From an uncultured Prevotella sp. (lineage in GTDB: Bacteria > Bacteroidota > Bacteroidia > Bacteroidales > Bacteroidaceae), in contig OMZM01000014.1 in the NCBI GenBank assembly GCA_900315545.1, forward strand, positions 1 to 54,028: a stretch of DNA of 54,028 bases, read 5' to 3'. The notes under the pieces are model-generated. The model saw only the letters and a list, made by a program, of their open reading frames with translations. It was not told where the DNA came from and did not search any database. The stretch's first letter is position 1. The number at the start of each line of letters is the position of its first letter. The position numbers were made by a program, and so were the translations under genes. Below, in pieces: positions 17,989 through 29,128 of this stretch.

Positions 17989-18033
17989 GATTGAAGTGTA
18001 AGAAGCAAGAATTAGTTGCCTTACACTTCAATC
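17989..18033 (+). terminator. Terminator after dnaN
   Basis: A perfect 14-bp stem GATTGAAGTGTAAG (17989-18002) with its complement (18020-18033), followed by a short T-rich stretch. Read-through into the downstream cluster is possible because the T-run is weak. Confidence 0.75.
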
Positions 18034-18064
18034 TGCATTTTTACCACATCACCAGAACAAAACC

Positions 18065-18922
18065 ATGAAACTGAACCTCAACAAGCCAATTGTCATATTC
18101 GATCTTGAAACGACTGGACTCGACATTGTGAAAGACAGGATAATACAGATTTCTTACATAAAAGTCAGTCCCGACGGAAGCGAAAAGAGAAATAACCTGT
18201 TTGTCAATCCAGAAATGAAGATACCCGGAAACATAACGGAACTGACAGGCATAAGCAACGAAATGGTGGCAGACAAGCCAACATTCAAGGAGATAGCACA
18301 GAAGCTGAACGAGGAGTTTACAGGGTGCGACTTTGCCGGATTTAACTCAAACCACTTCGACATACCGATGCTGGCAGAAGAGTTTTTGAGGGCAAACATT
18401 GACTTCAACTTTGACAAATGCAGACTGATTGATGTTCAGACAATATTCCACAAAATGGAACGCCGCAATCTGGCGGCTGCCTACAAGTTCTACTGCGGCA
18501 GAAAGATGGAAGACGACTTTGAGGCTCACAGGGCTGATAACGACACTGAGGCAACATACCGTGTGCTGCAAGGACAGTTGGATATGTATGAGCCTGGCAG
18601 ACAGGAAGAACCGGAACGCCAGTTGGAAAACAACATGGATGCACTTGCCGAGATATCGAAGACCAACGACAATGTTGACTTCATGGGACGAATGGTTTGG
18701 AAAAATGCTTTAGACAAGAACGGAAATCCTGTTCTCGACGAAAAAGGCAATCCCGTAAAGACAGAATATTTCAACTTTGGCAAATACAAGGGAATGCGTG
18801 TTGACGAAGTAATAAAGCGCGACACAGGCTACTATGGATGGATTATGTCTGGCGATTTCTCAAACAACACCAAACAAGCCATTACACGCATATACATGCG
18901 AGAAATGAAAAAGAACAAATAA
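18065..18922 (+). CDS. DnaQ-like 3'-5' exonuclease
   Basis: This is a 285-aa DEDD-superfamily exonuclease related to Pol III epsilon. ExoI: VIFDLETTGLDIVKDRI (Asp/Glu pair). ExoII: FAGFNSNHFDIPMLAEEF. ExoIII: FEAHRADNDTEATYRVL, of the DEDDh type with His and Asp. The C-terminal part (about 215-285: YFNFGKYKGMRVDEVIKRD, GYYGWIMSGDF) is a separate small domain often fused to such exonucleases in Bacteroidetes. It is likely to act in proofreading or repair and is well placed between dnaN and coaBC. I leave the symbol blank because a separate epsilon may exist elsewhere. Confidence 0.9.
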   Translation: MKLNLNKPIVIFDLETTGLDIVKDRIIQISYIKVSPDGSEKRNNLFVNPEMKIPGNITELTGISNEMVADKPTFKEIAQKLNEEFTGCDFAGFNSNHFDIPMLAEEFLRANIDFNFDKCRLIDVQTIFHKMERRNLAAAYKFYCGRKMEDDFEAHRADNDTEATYRVLQGQLDMYEPGRQEEPERQLENNMDALAEISKTNDNVDFMGRMVWKNALDKNGNPVLDEKGNPVKTEYFNFGKYKGMRVDEVIKRDTGYYGWIMSGDFSNNTKQAITRIYMREMKKNK

Positions 18923-18931
18923 TAATACGAT

Positions 18932-20140
18932 ATGCTGAAAGGAAAGAAAATAGTATTAGGCATAACAGGCTCTATTGCTGCCTATAAATCATGTCTGATA
19001 ATACGCGAGTTCATAAAGCAAGGTGCTGAAGTGCAGGTAGTGATAACACCTGCCGGAAAAGAATTTATAACACCGATAACACTGTCGGCACTCACACACA
19101 AGCCTGTTGTCAGCGAGTTTTTCTCACAACGCGACGGAACATGGAACTCACACGTGGACTTAGGGCTATGGGCAGATGCTATGGTCATTGCGCCGGCAAC
19201 AGCCTCTACTATAGGAAAAATGGCTAACGGAATAGCTGACAATATGCTTATTACAACATATCTTTCGATGAAAGCGCCTGTATTCGTTGCACCGGCAATG
19301 GACTTGGACATGTTTGCACACGCATCGACACAGAACAATCTGAAGACACTGGAGGCATACGGAAATATCATTATACAGCCACAAAGCGGTTTCCTGGCAA
19401 GCGGACTGGAAGGAAAAGGACGCATGGAAGAACCAAACACTATCGTTGAAAGAGTGAAAGAATATTTTGAAAGCACGGACAAATGTGCCTGTTCAATGCT
19501 GAAAGGCAAACGAATAATGATAACGGCTGGTCCAACATACGAAAAAATAGACCCCGTCAGGTTTATAGGCAACTACTCGAGCGGCAAGATGGGATTTGCG
19601 CTTGCAGAGGAATGTGCAGCAAGAGGGGCTGAGGTTACACTTATTGCAGGACCTGTGAGCCTTTCTTGTTCACCGAACATAAAACGCATAGATGTAGAAA
19701 GTTGCGAGGAAATGTATATCGCGGCTACCGAATGTTTCAACAACAGCGATGCTGCAATACTTTGCGCAGCTGTAGCTGACTTCAGACCAGAAAACATTGC
19801 TGACAAAAAGATAAAGCGTGAGAAAGACGACCTCGTACTACGACTGCAACCGACACATGATATTGCTGCTGCTCTGGGCAAACAAAAAACTGACAAACAG
19901 ACACTTGTGGGGTTTGCATTGGAAACAAACAATGAGGAAACGAATGCTAAGGACAAACTGAAAAGAAAAAATCTTGACTTCATTGTGCTTAACAGTACGC
20001 GTATTCCTGGAACAACTTTCAAAAGCGACGATAACCAGATTACAATAATATCTGACAGCAATGTAAAATCGTTTGACAAGAAACCAAAGACGGAAGTAGC
20101 AAGAGATATTGTTGACGAACTTTTATCTTATATGAAATAA
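18932..20140 (+). CDS. coaBC: Bifunctional phosphopantothenoylcysteine decarboxylase/synthetase
   Basis: This is a 402-aa fused CoaC-CoaB enzyme, carrying out two steps from 4'-phosphopantothenate to 4'-phosphopantetheine in CoA synthesis. The N-terminal flavodoxin-like decarboxylase half has GITGSIAAYKSCLIIREF, the catalytic-type His in WNSHVDLGLWAD, and APAMDLDMF. The synthetase half begins about residue 190 with GKRIMITAGPTYEKIDPVR and has NYSSGKMGFALAEECAARGAEV. It follows the exonuclease by 9 bp and precedes DUF4835 by 14 bp, the conserved Bacteroidetes order coaBC-DUF4835-recN. Confidence 0.96.
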   Translation: MLKGKKIVLGITGSIAAYKSCLIIREFIKQGAEVQVVITPAGKEFITPITLSALTHKPVVSEFFSQRDGTWNSHVDLGLWADAMVIAPATASTIGKMANGIADNMLITTYLSMKAPVFVAPAMDLDMFAHASTQNNLKTLEAYGNIIIQPQSGFLASGLEGKGRMEEPNTIVERVKEYFESTDKCACSMLKGKRIMITAGPTYEKIDPVRFIGNYSSGKMGFALAEECAARGAEVTLIAGPVSLSCSPNIKRIDVESCEEMYIAATECFNNSDAAILCAAVADFRPENIADKKIKREKDDLVLRLQPTHDIAAALGKQKTDKQTLVGFALETNNEETNAKDKLKRKNLDFIVLNSTRIPGTTFKSDDNQITIISDSNVKSFDKKPKTEVARDIVDELLSYMK

Positions 20141-20154
20141 TATATATAGTAAAG

Positions 20155-21069
20155 ATGAAACAAGTGAGATTATACATCATAGCGACATGCGTGGCAATAT
20201 GCTGCACGGCTACGGCAAGCGCACAGGAACTGTTTGCAAAGGTTACTATAAACCATAACCAGATACAAGGCACTGATGCTTCCATATTTGAGAATCTGCA
20301 ACAGACATTAGAGCAGTTTATAAACGAACGGCAATGGACAAACCTGCAGTTCCAGAAAAATGAAAGAATAAACTGCAACTTCAACATTACCGTAACAAAA
20401 TACGACAAAGACAACAACCTCTTTACCTGCAATGCACTTATACAGGCTAACCGTCCTGTCTACAACTCTGCATACACCACTACCCTATACAACAACAAAG
20501 ACGATGACTTCAACTTTGAGTTTGCACAGTTTGACCAACTGGAGTTTAACGAAGATATGATAGACAACCAACTCACTGCACTGATTGCCTATTACGCTTT
20601 CCTGATAATAGGAATGGATCTTGACAGTTTCTCACCTATGGGTGGTGAGAGTATTTTGCAACGATGCATGAATCTGACAAACAATGCACAGAACCTGTCA
20701 TTCACAGGTTGGAAGTCGTTTGACAGCGACCGTAACCGATTTGCCTTTATAAACAGCTATCTAGACGGTGCCATGCAGCCGTTCAGACAACTGCAATACG
20801 ACTACTATCACACAGGACTTGACGAAATGGCAAACAATGTAGAGAGAGGACGCACAAACATTACAACAGCTTTGGAGAATGACCTGAAGAAATGTCATGA
20901 AGACAGACCATTGAGTTTATTGCCACAGATATGGACCGACTATAAGAAAGACGAACTCGCCAATATATATAAGGGCAAGGGAACACAAAAGGAAAAAGAA
21001 ACTGTTTATGACATACTTTTCTCTATCAATGCTTCACAAAATAACACATGGGAGAAAATAAAACAATAA
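20155..21069 (+). CDS. DUF4835 family secreted protein
   Basis: This is a 304-aa protein with a signal peptide (MKQVRLYIIATCVAICCTATASA, then QELFAKVTINHNQIQG). The body matches the DUF4835 family found almost only in Bacteroidetes, nearly always between coaBC and recN as here. Recognisable parts are NHNQIQGTDASIFENLQQTLEQFINERQWT, quoted here in pieces: NHNQIQGTDASIF and LEQFINERQWT, then TALIAYYAFLIIGMDLDSFS and YDYYHTGLDEMANN. It is predicted to be periplasmic or envelope-associated. The function is unknown; the conserved neighbourhood alone does not reveal it. Confidence 0.88.
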   Translation: MKQVRLYIIATCVAICCTATASAQELFAKVTINHNQIQGTDASIFENLQQTLEQFINERQWTNLQFQKNERINCNFNITVTKYDKDNNLFTCNALIQANRPVYNSAYTTTLYNNKDDDFNFEFAQFDQLEFNEDMIDNQLTALIAYYAFLIIGMDLDSFSPMGGESILQRCMNLTNNAQNLSFTGWKSFDSDRNRFAFINSYLDGAMQPFRQLQYDYYHTGLDEMANNVERGRTNITTALENDLKKCHEDRPLSLLPQIWTDYKKDELANIYKGKGTQKEKETVYDILFSINASQNNTWEKIKQ

Positions 21070-21085
21070 ATTATCACTCAATAAG

Positions 21086-22738
21086 ATGCTGAAACACCTT
21101 TCCATAAGAAACTATACGCTAATAGAGAAGCTGGAGATAGACTTCCCGTCTGGTTTTTCTGTCATAACAGGAGAAACAGGAGCTGGAAAAAGTATAATTC
21201 TCGGAGCAATCGGTCTGTTGCTTGGACAACGTGCAGACTCGAAACAGATAAAGACAGGCGAACAAAAATGTACTGTTGAAGCACACTTTGACTTGTCGAG
21301 ATATGACATGGAAACTTTTTTCAGAGACAATGATATAGACTACGACAGGGAAGACTGTATACTCAGACGAGAACTTACTGCAGCAGGAAAAAGCAGAGCA
21401 TTTATTAACGACACGCCTGTTCAGTTGTCTATAATACGGGAACTTGGAGAACAGCTTATTGACATACACAGTCAGCATCAGAATCTGCTGCTCAACAAGG
21501 AGAATTTCCAACTGAGTGTAGTAGACATCATTGCCAATGACAGCAAGCAACTGCAAGAATACAGGAAACTGTTTGACGACTATCATAAGGCACTTAGAGA
21601 ATACAATCTGCTGAAAGATGAGATAGAGAAAAACAGACAGAACGAAGATTTCCTCAGATTTCAGCTGAATGAACTTGAAGAAGCAAACCTGCAAGAAAAT
21701 GAACAAGATGATCTTGAACAGAAAATACAAATGATGGAGCATGCCGAAGACATAAAGACATCATTGTATGAGACTGACAACATTCTTTCAGGCGACAATA
21801 GCTGCGTGGAAAAACTGAGACTCTGTTACAAACAGTTGCAAGCTATAGAAAATGTATATGCAAAAGCCTGCGAACTGGCAGGACGCATAGAAAGTTGCCA
21901 GATTGAACTGAAAGACATTGCACTGGAAGTAAGCAATGCATCGGAGCAGATAGATTTCGACCCTATAATACTTGACCAACATAAACAAAGGTTAGACCTG
22001 ATATATCATTTACAGAATAAACATAAGGTTGATACAATAGGTGAACTGTTAGATATTTATCACAATCTGAAACATCAGATTGACAACATTGACTGTGGCG
22101 ACGAAACTCTCGAGAACAAGAAGAAAGAGTGTGAAGCTTTGTTTGAAAAATGCACGAGCAAAGCAATGTCTATCAGCAAGTTAAGACATGGTGTTTCAAC
22201 CAAGATTGAGCAGCAAATCATAAAGCAACTGACAAATCTTGGCATGCCTCACGTTCGATTTGAAATACATTTTGACATGAAGGAAATAAGCAGTGATGGA
22301 TGTGATAAAGTTGCATTCATGTTCAGCGCAAATAGCAATACCACACTCCAACATATATCTCAAGTTGCATCTGGAGGTGAAATTGCAAGAGTTATGCTTG
22401 CACTTAAAGCAATGATAAGCGGAACTGTGAAACTGCCGACTATAATCTTCGATGAGATTGACACAGGCGTGAGTGGCAAGATTGCAGAACAGATGGCAAA
22501 CATCATGGACAAGATGGGACAAGAAGAGCGACAAGTTATTAGCATAACCCACCTGCCTCAGATTGCTGCTAAAGGTAAAGTTCACTATAAAGTATACAAG
22601 GAGGAAACGACAGAAGGAACAGTTTCACACATGGTTATGCTCAATAAAGAGGAACGAGTAGACGAGATTGCGCAGATGCTTAGCGGAAGCAAGATAACAG
22701 CAGCAGCAATAGACAATGCCAAACAACTACTCGAATAA
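21086..22738 (+). CDS. recN: DNA repair protein RecN
   Basis: This is a 550-aa SMC-like repair ATPase acting in double-strand-break repair. The Walker A is FSVITGETGAGKSIIL at about residues 30-45. A long coiled-coil region spans about 155-360. The ABC signature is ASGGEIARVMLALKAM, and Walker B is PTIIFDEIDTGVSG, followed by the SITHLPQIAAKGKVHYKVYK switch region. The LIDIHSQHQNLLL motif is typical of the family. It follows DUF4835 by 16 bp, in the same operon. Confidence 0.97.
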   Translation: MLKHLSIRNYTLIEKLEIDFPSGFSVITGETGAGKSIILGAIGLLLGQRADSKQIKTGEQKCTVEAHFDLSRYDMETFFRDNDIDYDREDCILRRELTAAGKSRAFINDTPVQLSIIRELGEQLIDIHSQHQNLLLNKENFQLSVVDIIANDSKQLQEYRKLFDDYHKALREYNLLKDEIEKNRQNEDFLRFQLNELEEANLQENEQDDLEQKIQMMEHAEDIKTSLYETDNILSGDNSCVEKLRLCYKQLQAIENVYAKACELAGRIESCQIELKDIALEVSNASEQIDFDPIILDQHKQRLDLIYHLQNKHKVDTIGELLDIYHNLKHQIDNIDCGDETLENKKKECEALFEKCTSKAMSISKLRHGVSTKIEQQIIKQLTNLGMPHVRFEIHFDMKEISSDGCDKVAFMFSANSNTTLQHISQVASGGEIARVMLALKAMISGTVKLPTIIFDEIDTGVSGKIAEQMANIMDKMGQEERQVISITHLPQIAAKGKVHYKVYKEETTEGTVSHMVMLNKEERVDEIAQMLSGSKITAAAIDNAKQLLE

Positions 22739-22761
22739 TTATATATTAATATGTATATAAT

Positions 22762-23487
22762 ATGCAAAGCAGAGAGAAACAACTACAGCGCAAGATAGGA
22801 CGACGATTTCAAAAAGCATTGTCGGACTACCATCTGCTTGACGACGGCGACAGGGTTCTTGTTGCTTTGTCTGGAGGAAAGGATTCTCTGCTACTGCTTG
22901 AAATGATGGCAAGGCGCTCACGCATACACCGTCCCAAGTTTGATGTAGAGGCTGTGCATGTTAGAATGACAAACATCAGCTATGAAACAGATACATCATA
23001 CATTGAAAATTTTGCAGAAAGATTTGGTGTAAAATTACACATACTGACGACATCCTTCGATGCATCTTCTGACACGCGCAAGTCTCCATGTTTTCTTTGC
23101 TCATGGTATAGACGCAAGGCTTTGTTCGACTATGCACAAGCCAATGGCTTCAATAAAATTGCATTGGGACACCATCAAGATGACATTATACACACAATGC
23201 TTATGAACATTGTCTTTCAAGGACAGTTTTCGTCAATGCCAGCTTCACTGAAAATGAAGAAAATGCCATTGACTATTATACGTCCGCTATGTCTCGTAGA
23301 AGAGAGCGATATAAAGGAATATGCTTCACTATTGAGATATGAGAAACAGAAGAAAACATGCCCATACGAGCACGACACACACAGGCAATCGATGAAACAA
23401 CTGTTTGACACTATTGAACAGCTTAACTCGGAAGCACGATACTCTATATGGCATGCTCTGGAAAAAGAAAACAAGATTTTAGAATAA
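22762..23487 (+). CDS. ttcA: TtcA/TilS-superfamily PP-loop tRNA-thiolation-type protein
   Basis: This is a 241-aa PP-loop ATPase. SGGKDS is at residues 37-42. Cys110-x-x-Cys113 (SPCFLCSWYRRKAL) matches the first CxxC of TtcA, which makes 2-thiocytidine 32 in tRNA using an iron-sulfur cluster. GHHQDDIIHTMLMN follows. The second TtcA CxxC is not seen; a single Cys in KKTCPYEHDTHRQSM lies in its place. This may be a TtcA-like paralogue rather than classical TtcA. It is 23 bp downstream of recN, in the same run of genes. Confidence 0.8.
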   Translation: MQSREKQLQRKIGRRFQKALSDYHLLDDGDRVLVALSGGKDSLLLLEMMARRSRIHRPKFDVEAVHVRMTNISYETDTSYIENFAERFGVKLHILTTSFDASSDTRKSPCFLCSWYRRKALFDYAQANGFNKIALGHHQDDIIHTMLMNIVFQGQFSSMPASLKMKKMPLTIIRPLCLVEESDIKEYASLLRYEKQKKTCPYEHDTHRQSMKQLFDTIEQLNSEARYSIWHALEKENKILE

Positions 23488-23510
23488 TAATATAAATAAT
23501 ATTTTTAATT

Positions 23511-24386
23511 ATGGAACAGAAATATTTTGCACCATCAGAATTAGTAATTAATGAAGACGGAACTTGTTTCCACCTTCATCTACGTCCTGAATATTTGGCA
23601 GACAGAGTAATCCTTGTTGGCGACCCGGCAAGGGTAGACACCGTTGCTGCACATCTTGACGAAAAGGAATTTGAGACGCAAAGTCGCGAGTTTCACACCA
23701 TAACAGGCACATATAAGGGTAAACGCATAACAATACAGTCGCATGGTATCGGTTGCGACAACATCGACATTGTCGTAAACGAACTAGACACTCTGGCTAA
23801 TATTGACTATAATACCAGAACTGAAAAATCGGAACACCGAACATTGACAATGGTACGCATCGGAACTTGCGGAGGATTACAACCATATACACCTACAGGC
23901 TCTTTCGTGGCAAGTGTTAAAAGCATAGGTTTCGACGGACTACTGAACTACTATGCTGGAAGAAATGAAGTGTGCGATTTAGACTTGGAGAAAGAATTTG
24001 TAAAACACATGGACTGGAACCCACAGAAAGGTGCACCATACGTTGCTGTTGCAGACGAAAAACTTACTAATCAGATAGCACAAGACGACATGATACGCGG
24101 ATATACGATTTCATGCGGTGGTTTTTATGGTCCACAGGGACGTGAACTCAGAGCACCGATTTCTGATTCCAAACAAAACGAAAAAGTAGAATCATTTGAG
24201 TATGACGGCATGAAAATATGCAACTTTGAAATGGAATCGTCTGCTCTGGCTGGACTTGCTTCTCTTCTTGGACATAAGGCAACAACATGCTGCATGGTGA
24301 TAGCCAACCGCTATGCAAAAGAAATGAATACAGAATATAAAAACTCGATTGACACACTCATAAAGAAAGTGCTCGACAGAATTTAA
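23511..24386 (+). CDS. Nucleoside phosphorylase (uridine phosphorylase family)
   Basis: This is a 291-aa PNP/UDP-phosphorylase superfamily enzyme. The phosphate-binding start is RVILVGDPARVDTVAAHL. Family motifs TYKGKRITIQSHGIGCDNIDIVVNEL (in pieces: ITIQSHGIGCDN), VRIGTCGGLQPYTPTGSFV, and ICNFEMESSALAGLASLLGH with the ribose-binding Met/Glu pair are present. It cleaves nucleosides with phosphate for salvage. The motifs fit uridine phosphorylase better than purine enzymes, but the base specificity is inferred. It lies in the operon between the ttcA-like gene and mnmE. Confidence 0.88.
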   Translation: MEQKYFAPSELVINEDGTCFHLHLRPEYLADRVILVGDPARVDTVAAHLDEKEFETQSREFHTITGTYKGKRITIQSHGIGCDNIDIVVNELDTLANIDYNTRTEKSEHRTLTMVRIGTCGGLQPYTPTGSFVASVKSIGFDGLLNYYAGRNEVCDLDLEKEFVKHMDWNPQKGAPYVAVADEKLTNQIAQDDMIRGYTISCGGFYGPQGRELRAPISDSKQNEKVESFEYDGMKICNFEMESSALAGLASLLGHKATTCCMVIANRYAKEMNTEYKNSIDTLIKKVLDRI

Positions 24387-24455
24387 TGCACATGACTGTT
24401 TTTGTTAGCAATACGGGATATAAAAGAAACGAAGAAAACTTTAAAACAAACCATA

Positions 24456-25832
24456 ATGCAAATGCTGAATAACATTAACAACGACACGATATGCGCACTT
24501 GCCACACAAGCAGGCGGAGCGATTGGCATTGTGCGCATATCTGGAGATGAAGCTATTAACATCGCAGATAAGATTTTCAACAAGAACATCATAGATGCAA
24601 AACCTAACACCATGCATTATGGACAAATAATAGAGATGACACATAATGGGGAAGAAACAATCGATGATGTTGTTGTTTCTGTCTACCGAGCACCACACAG
24701 TTACACAGGAGAAAACGCAATAGAGATTTCATGTCATGGTTCATCGTACATAATAAATAAAATTGTAGAACTGCTTATCAACAACGGTTGTCGCATGGCA
24801 CAAGCTGGCGAATATACGCAACGGGCTTTCATGAATGGCAAGATGGACCTTAGTCAGGCTGAAGCAGTAGCTGATCTCATTGCATCGACAAACAGAGCTA
24901 CGCACAAAATGGCAATGAGCCAACTAAGGGGAAACTTCTCTTCAGAACTGAAATCGTTGCGTGAACAACTGCTGCACCTTACATCATTAATGGAACTTGA
25001 GCTCGATTTCTCAGACCATGAAGATATCGAGTTTGCAGACAGGACGGAACTCCTAAACATTACACGAACAATAGAACAACACATAAGCCATCTATCCAAT
25101 ACCTTCAAGACAGGACAGGCTCTGAAACAAGGAATACCAGTTGCCATCGTCGGACAAACTAACGTAGGAAAATCAACTCTGTTAAATCGGCTATTACATG
25201 ATAATCGCGCGATTGTTTCCGACATACATGGCACAACACGCGACACGATAGAGGACACTATTAATATAAAAGGTGTATGTTTCCGATTTATAGATACTGC
25301 TGGTCTAAGATATACGGAAGACACCATAGAACAGTTAGGAATAGAACGCACATACAAGAAAATAGAAGAAGCATCCATCGTAATTTGGCTTACAGACCAG
25401 AAGCCGACTATTCGTGAAATAAAAGAAATGGAAGAATTAACCTATGGTAAAAATGTAATTATAGTTCAAAACAAAGCAGACCTAACACCTAATGCTGCAG
25501 AAACAGCCTGGACATGCCCTATGCTATTCATCAGTGCAAAGGAAAACATTGGAATTGACAAACTTGAGCAGGTAATTTATAAAACAGCAAACATACCAGA
25601 GATTAGCGAAAACGATGTTATAATAACAAACGCACGCCACTACGAGGCACTGAAAAAGGCGCACACCAACATTACAAGAGTATTAAATGCAATACACTCC
25701 AACATGCCATCAGACCTTATAGCCGAAGACCTACGCCTTATTCTTTCCGACCTCGCAGAAATAACAGGCGGAGAAATAACAACTACAGAAACACTCAGCA
25801 ACATCTTCTCCCATTTTTGCGTCGGAAAGTAG
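24456..25832 (+). CDS. mnmE: tRNA modification GTPase MnmE
   Basis: This encodes 458 aa from ATG 24456 (MQMLNNINNDTICALATQAG); an in-frame ATG at 24402 adds 18 residues that do not fit the family. MnmE with MnmG modifies U34 of certain tRNAs. The N-terminal tetrahydrofolate-binding domain has GGAIGIVRISGDEA and SYTGENAIEISCHG. A helical region and the inserted G domain follow: G1 VGQTNVGKSTLL, G2/G3 DIHGTTRDTIED and DTAGLRYTED, G4 QNKADL. The protein ends in FSHFCVGK, carrying the conserved C-terminal Cys-Val-Gly-Lys. It is the last gene of the plus-strand run, and a truncated DUF4846 gene abuts its 3' end. Confidence 0.96.
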   Translation: MQMLNNINNDTICALATQAGGAIGIVRISGDEAINIADKIFNKNIIDAKPNTMHYGQIIEMTHNGEETIDDVVVSVYRAPHSYTGENAIEISCHGSSYIINKIVELLINNGCRMAQAGEYTQRAFMNGKMDLSQAEAVADLIASTNRATHKMAMSQLRGNFSSELKSLREQLLHLTSLMELELDFSDHEDIEFADRTELLNITRTIEQHISHLSNTFKTGQALKQGIPVAIVGQTNVGKSTLLNRLLHDNRAIVSDIHGTTRDTIEDTINIKGVCFRFIDTAGLRYTEDTIEQLGIERTYKKIEEASIVIWLTDQKPTIREIKEMEELTYGKNVIIVQNKADLTPNAAETAWTCPMLFISAKENIGIDKLEQVIYKTANIPEISENDVIITNARHYEALKKAHTNITRVLNAIHSNMPSDLIAEDLRLILSDLAEITGGEITTTETLSNIFSHFCVGK

Positions 25833-25837
25833 ATTCT

Positions 25838-26041
25838 GCGTGGAAATGAGCGTAAATAGCGGCTGTATGCTGCATCGTCGCCATCGATACGCTCATAGCC
25901 AAATGGTGTTGGGATGTCGCCAACCGTAGCATAGTTTCGCGGATTGCTCGTCTTGCTTCCGTATAAAATCCAGAGAACTGCACTTGCACATATAACTGCA
26001 AGCAACAGCACGCTGACGAAAAGTCTTTTTACTATCTTCAT
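25838..26041 (-). pseudogene. Truncated DUF4846 gene (N-terminal 68 codons)
   Basis: On the minus strand, ATG 26041 opens MKIVKRLFVSVLLLAVICAS, a signal-anchor, followed by GDIPTPFGYERIDGDDAAYSRYLRSFPR (split: GDIPTPFGYERIDG, then DAAYSRYLRSFPR). This matches the N terminus of DUF4846 family secreted proteins, which are normally about 250-300 aa. Homology stops about 5 bases short of the mnmE stop codon. The frame then runs antisense into mnmE and ends at 25640. I infer a deletion that fused the 5' part of a DUF4846 gene to the mnmE 3' end. The product, if made, would carry an unrelated tail. Confidence 0.7.
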
Positions 26042-26179
26042 ATTTTCTCTTATTTTTAATTCACAGTGCAAAGTTACGTTGCTGTTTCCTGATAAACAAA
26101 CAAATGATGGTCCTTTGTATGAAATCCACGTTTTATTGTATGACGTGCCGTATGGAGTATCTGTAACGCTCAGAAAAAC

Positions 26180-26630
26180 TTAATCAATTTATGCCCGTTT
26201 ACTGTCGCGAGAATGCCCGCGAAAGTCGTTTCCGAAATTGCAGGGGCAAAATATGCCCAAAATTCGCGATTTACTGTAATTATCTGAGAGTCAGCTTGTT
26301 AGTACGAAATATAACGTTTGTGCGCACGAAATACATGTGTTAAAATTGTCAAAGAGCATGTTTGACATTGTCAAACACACTGTTTGAGGAGATGAAACAT
26401 AGTGTTTGAGGGTGTCGTGCACTGTATTTTGCAGGGTGAAAATGATGAAATAGACGCGTCAGAGGTACTCTTTGACAATTTTAACAGTTAGCAGCGGTCT
26501 GTAAATTAACAGATTTTTGCACTTTAAGAGGCTATTTCCATTCTATTTTGCGACTTTTTCTCTGTCAAAATTTTTCATACTTTTTCGGTTCGGGGAAAAT
26601 TTTTGCTCACTTTGGCACAGTTTTTGCAGG
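26180..26630 (+). repeat. Intergenic element copy 4 (complete), upstream of the GH97 operon
   Basis: The 5' module (TTAATCAATTTATGCCCG, TCGCGA...CGCGAAA, GGGGCAAAATATGCCC) is at 26180-26260. The left arm is at 26337-26356 and the right arm at 26467-26486. The hairpin GTTTGACATTGTCAAAC is intact, and CTCTGTCAAAATTTTTCATAC (about 26559-26579, given in part) is present. It ends with TGGCACAGTTTTTGCA (26613-26628). It points at the GH97 genes. Confidence 0.9.
26613..26628 (+). promoter_or_regulatory. Sigma-54-like -24/-12 motif
   Basis: TGGCACAGTTTTTGCA has GG-N10-GC exactly as in sigma-54 promoters and matches TGGCAC-N5-TTGCA. It lies at the 3' end of element copy 4, 89 bp upstream of a housekeeping-type -7 box. 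Confidence 0.5.
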
Positions 26631-26701
26631 GAGTCGACACTAATCTTACGATAAAATCAACTTTATTGCCTGAAAATCCGTTTATATTCAAAAAAAACAT
26701 G

Positions 26702-26709
26702 TATATTTG
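26702..26709 (+). promoter_or_regulatory. -7 box of the GH97 operon
   Basis: TATATTTG fits TAnnTTTG and lies 216 bp beyond the right arm of element copy 4, the same distance as in copy 5. It would give a leader of about 68 nt to ATG 26784. The -33 element is weak. Confidence 0.5.
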
Positions 26710-26771
26710 CATGTGTGAAACGACAATTCATATTTACAGCATAATCATACAAACGCTTCAGAACTAAATAA

Positions 26772-29105
<2,334 letters not shown>

Positions 29106-29128
29106 TAGTATAATTTATATATATAATA

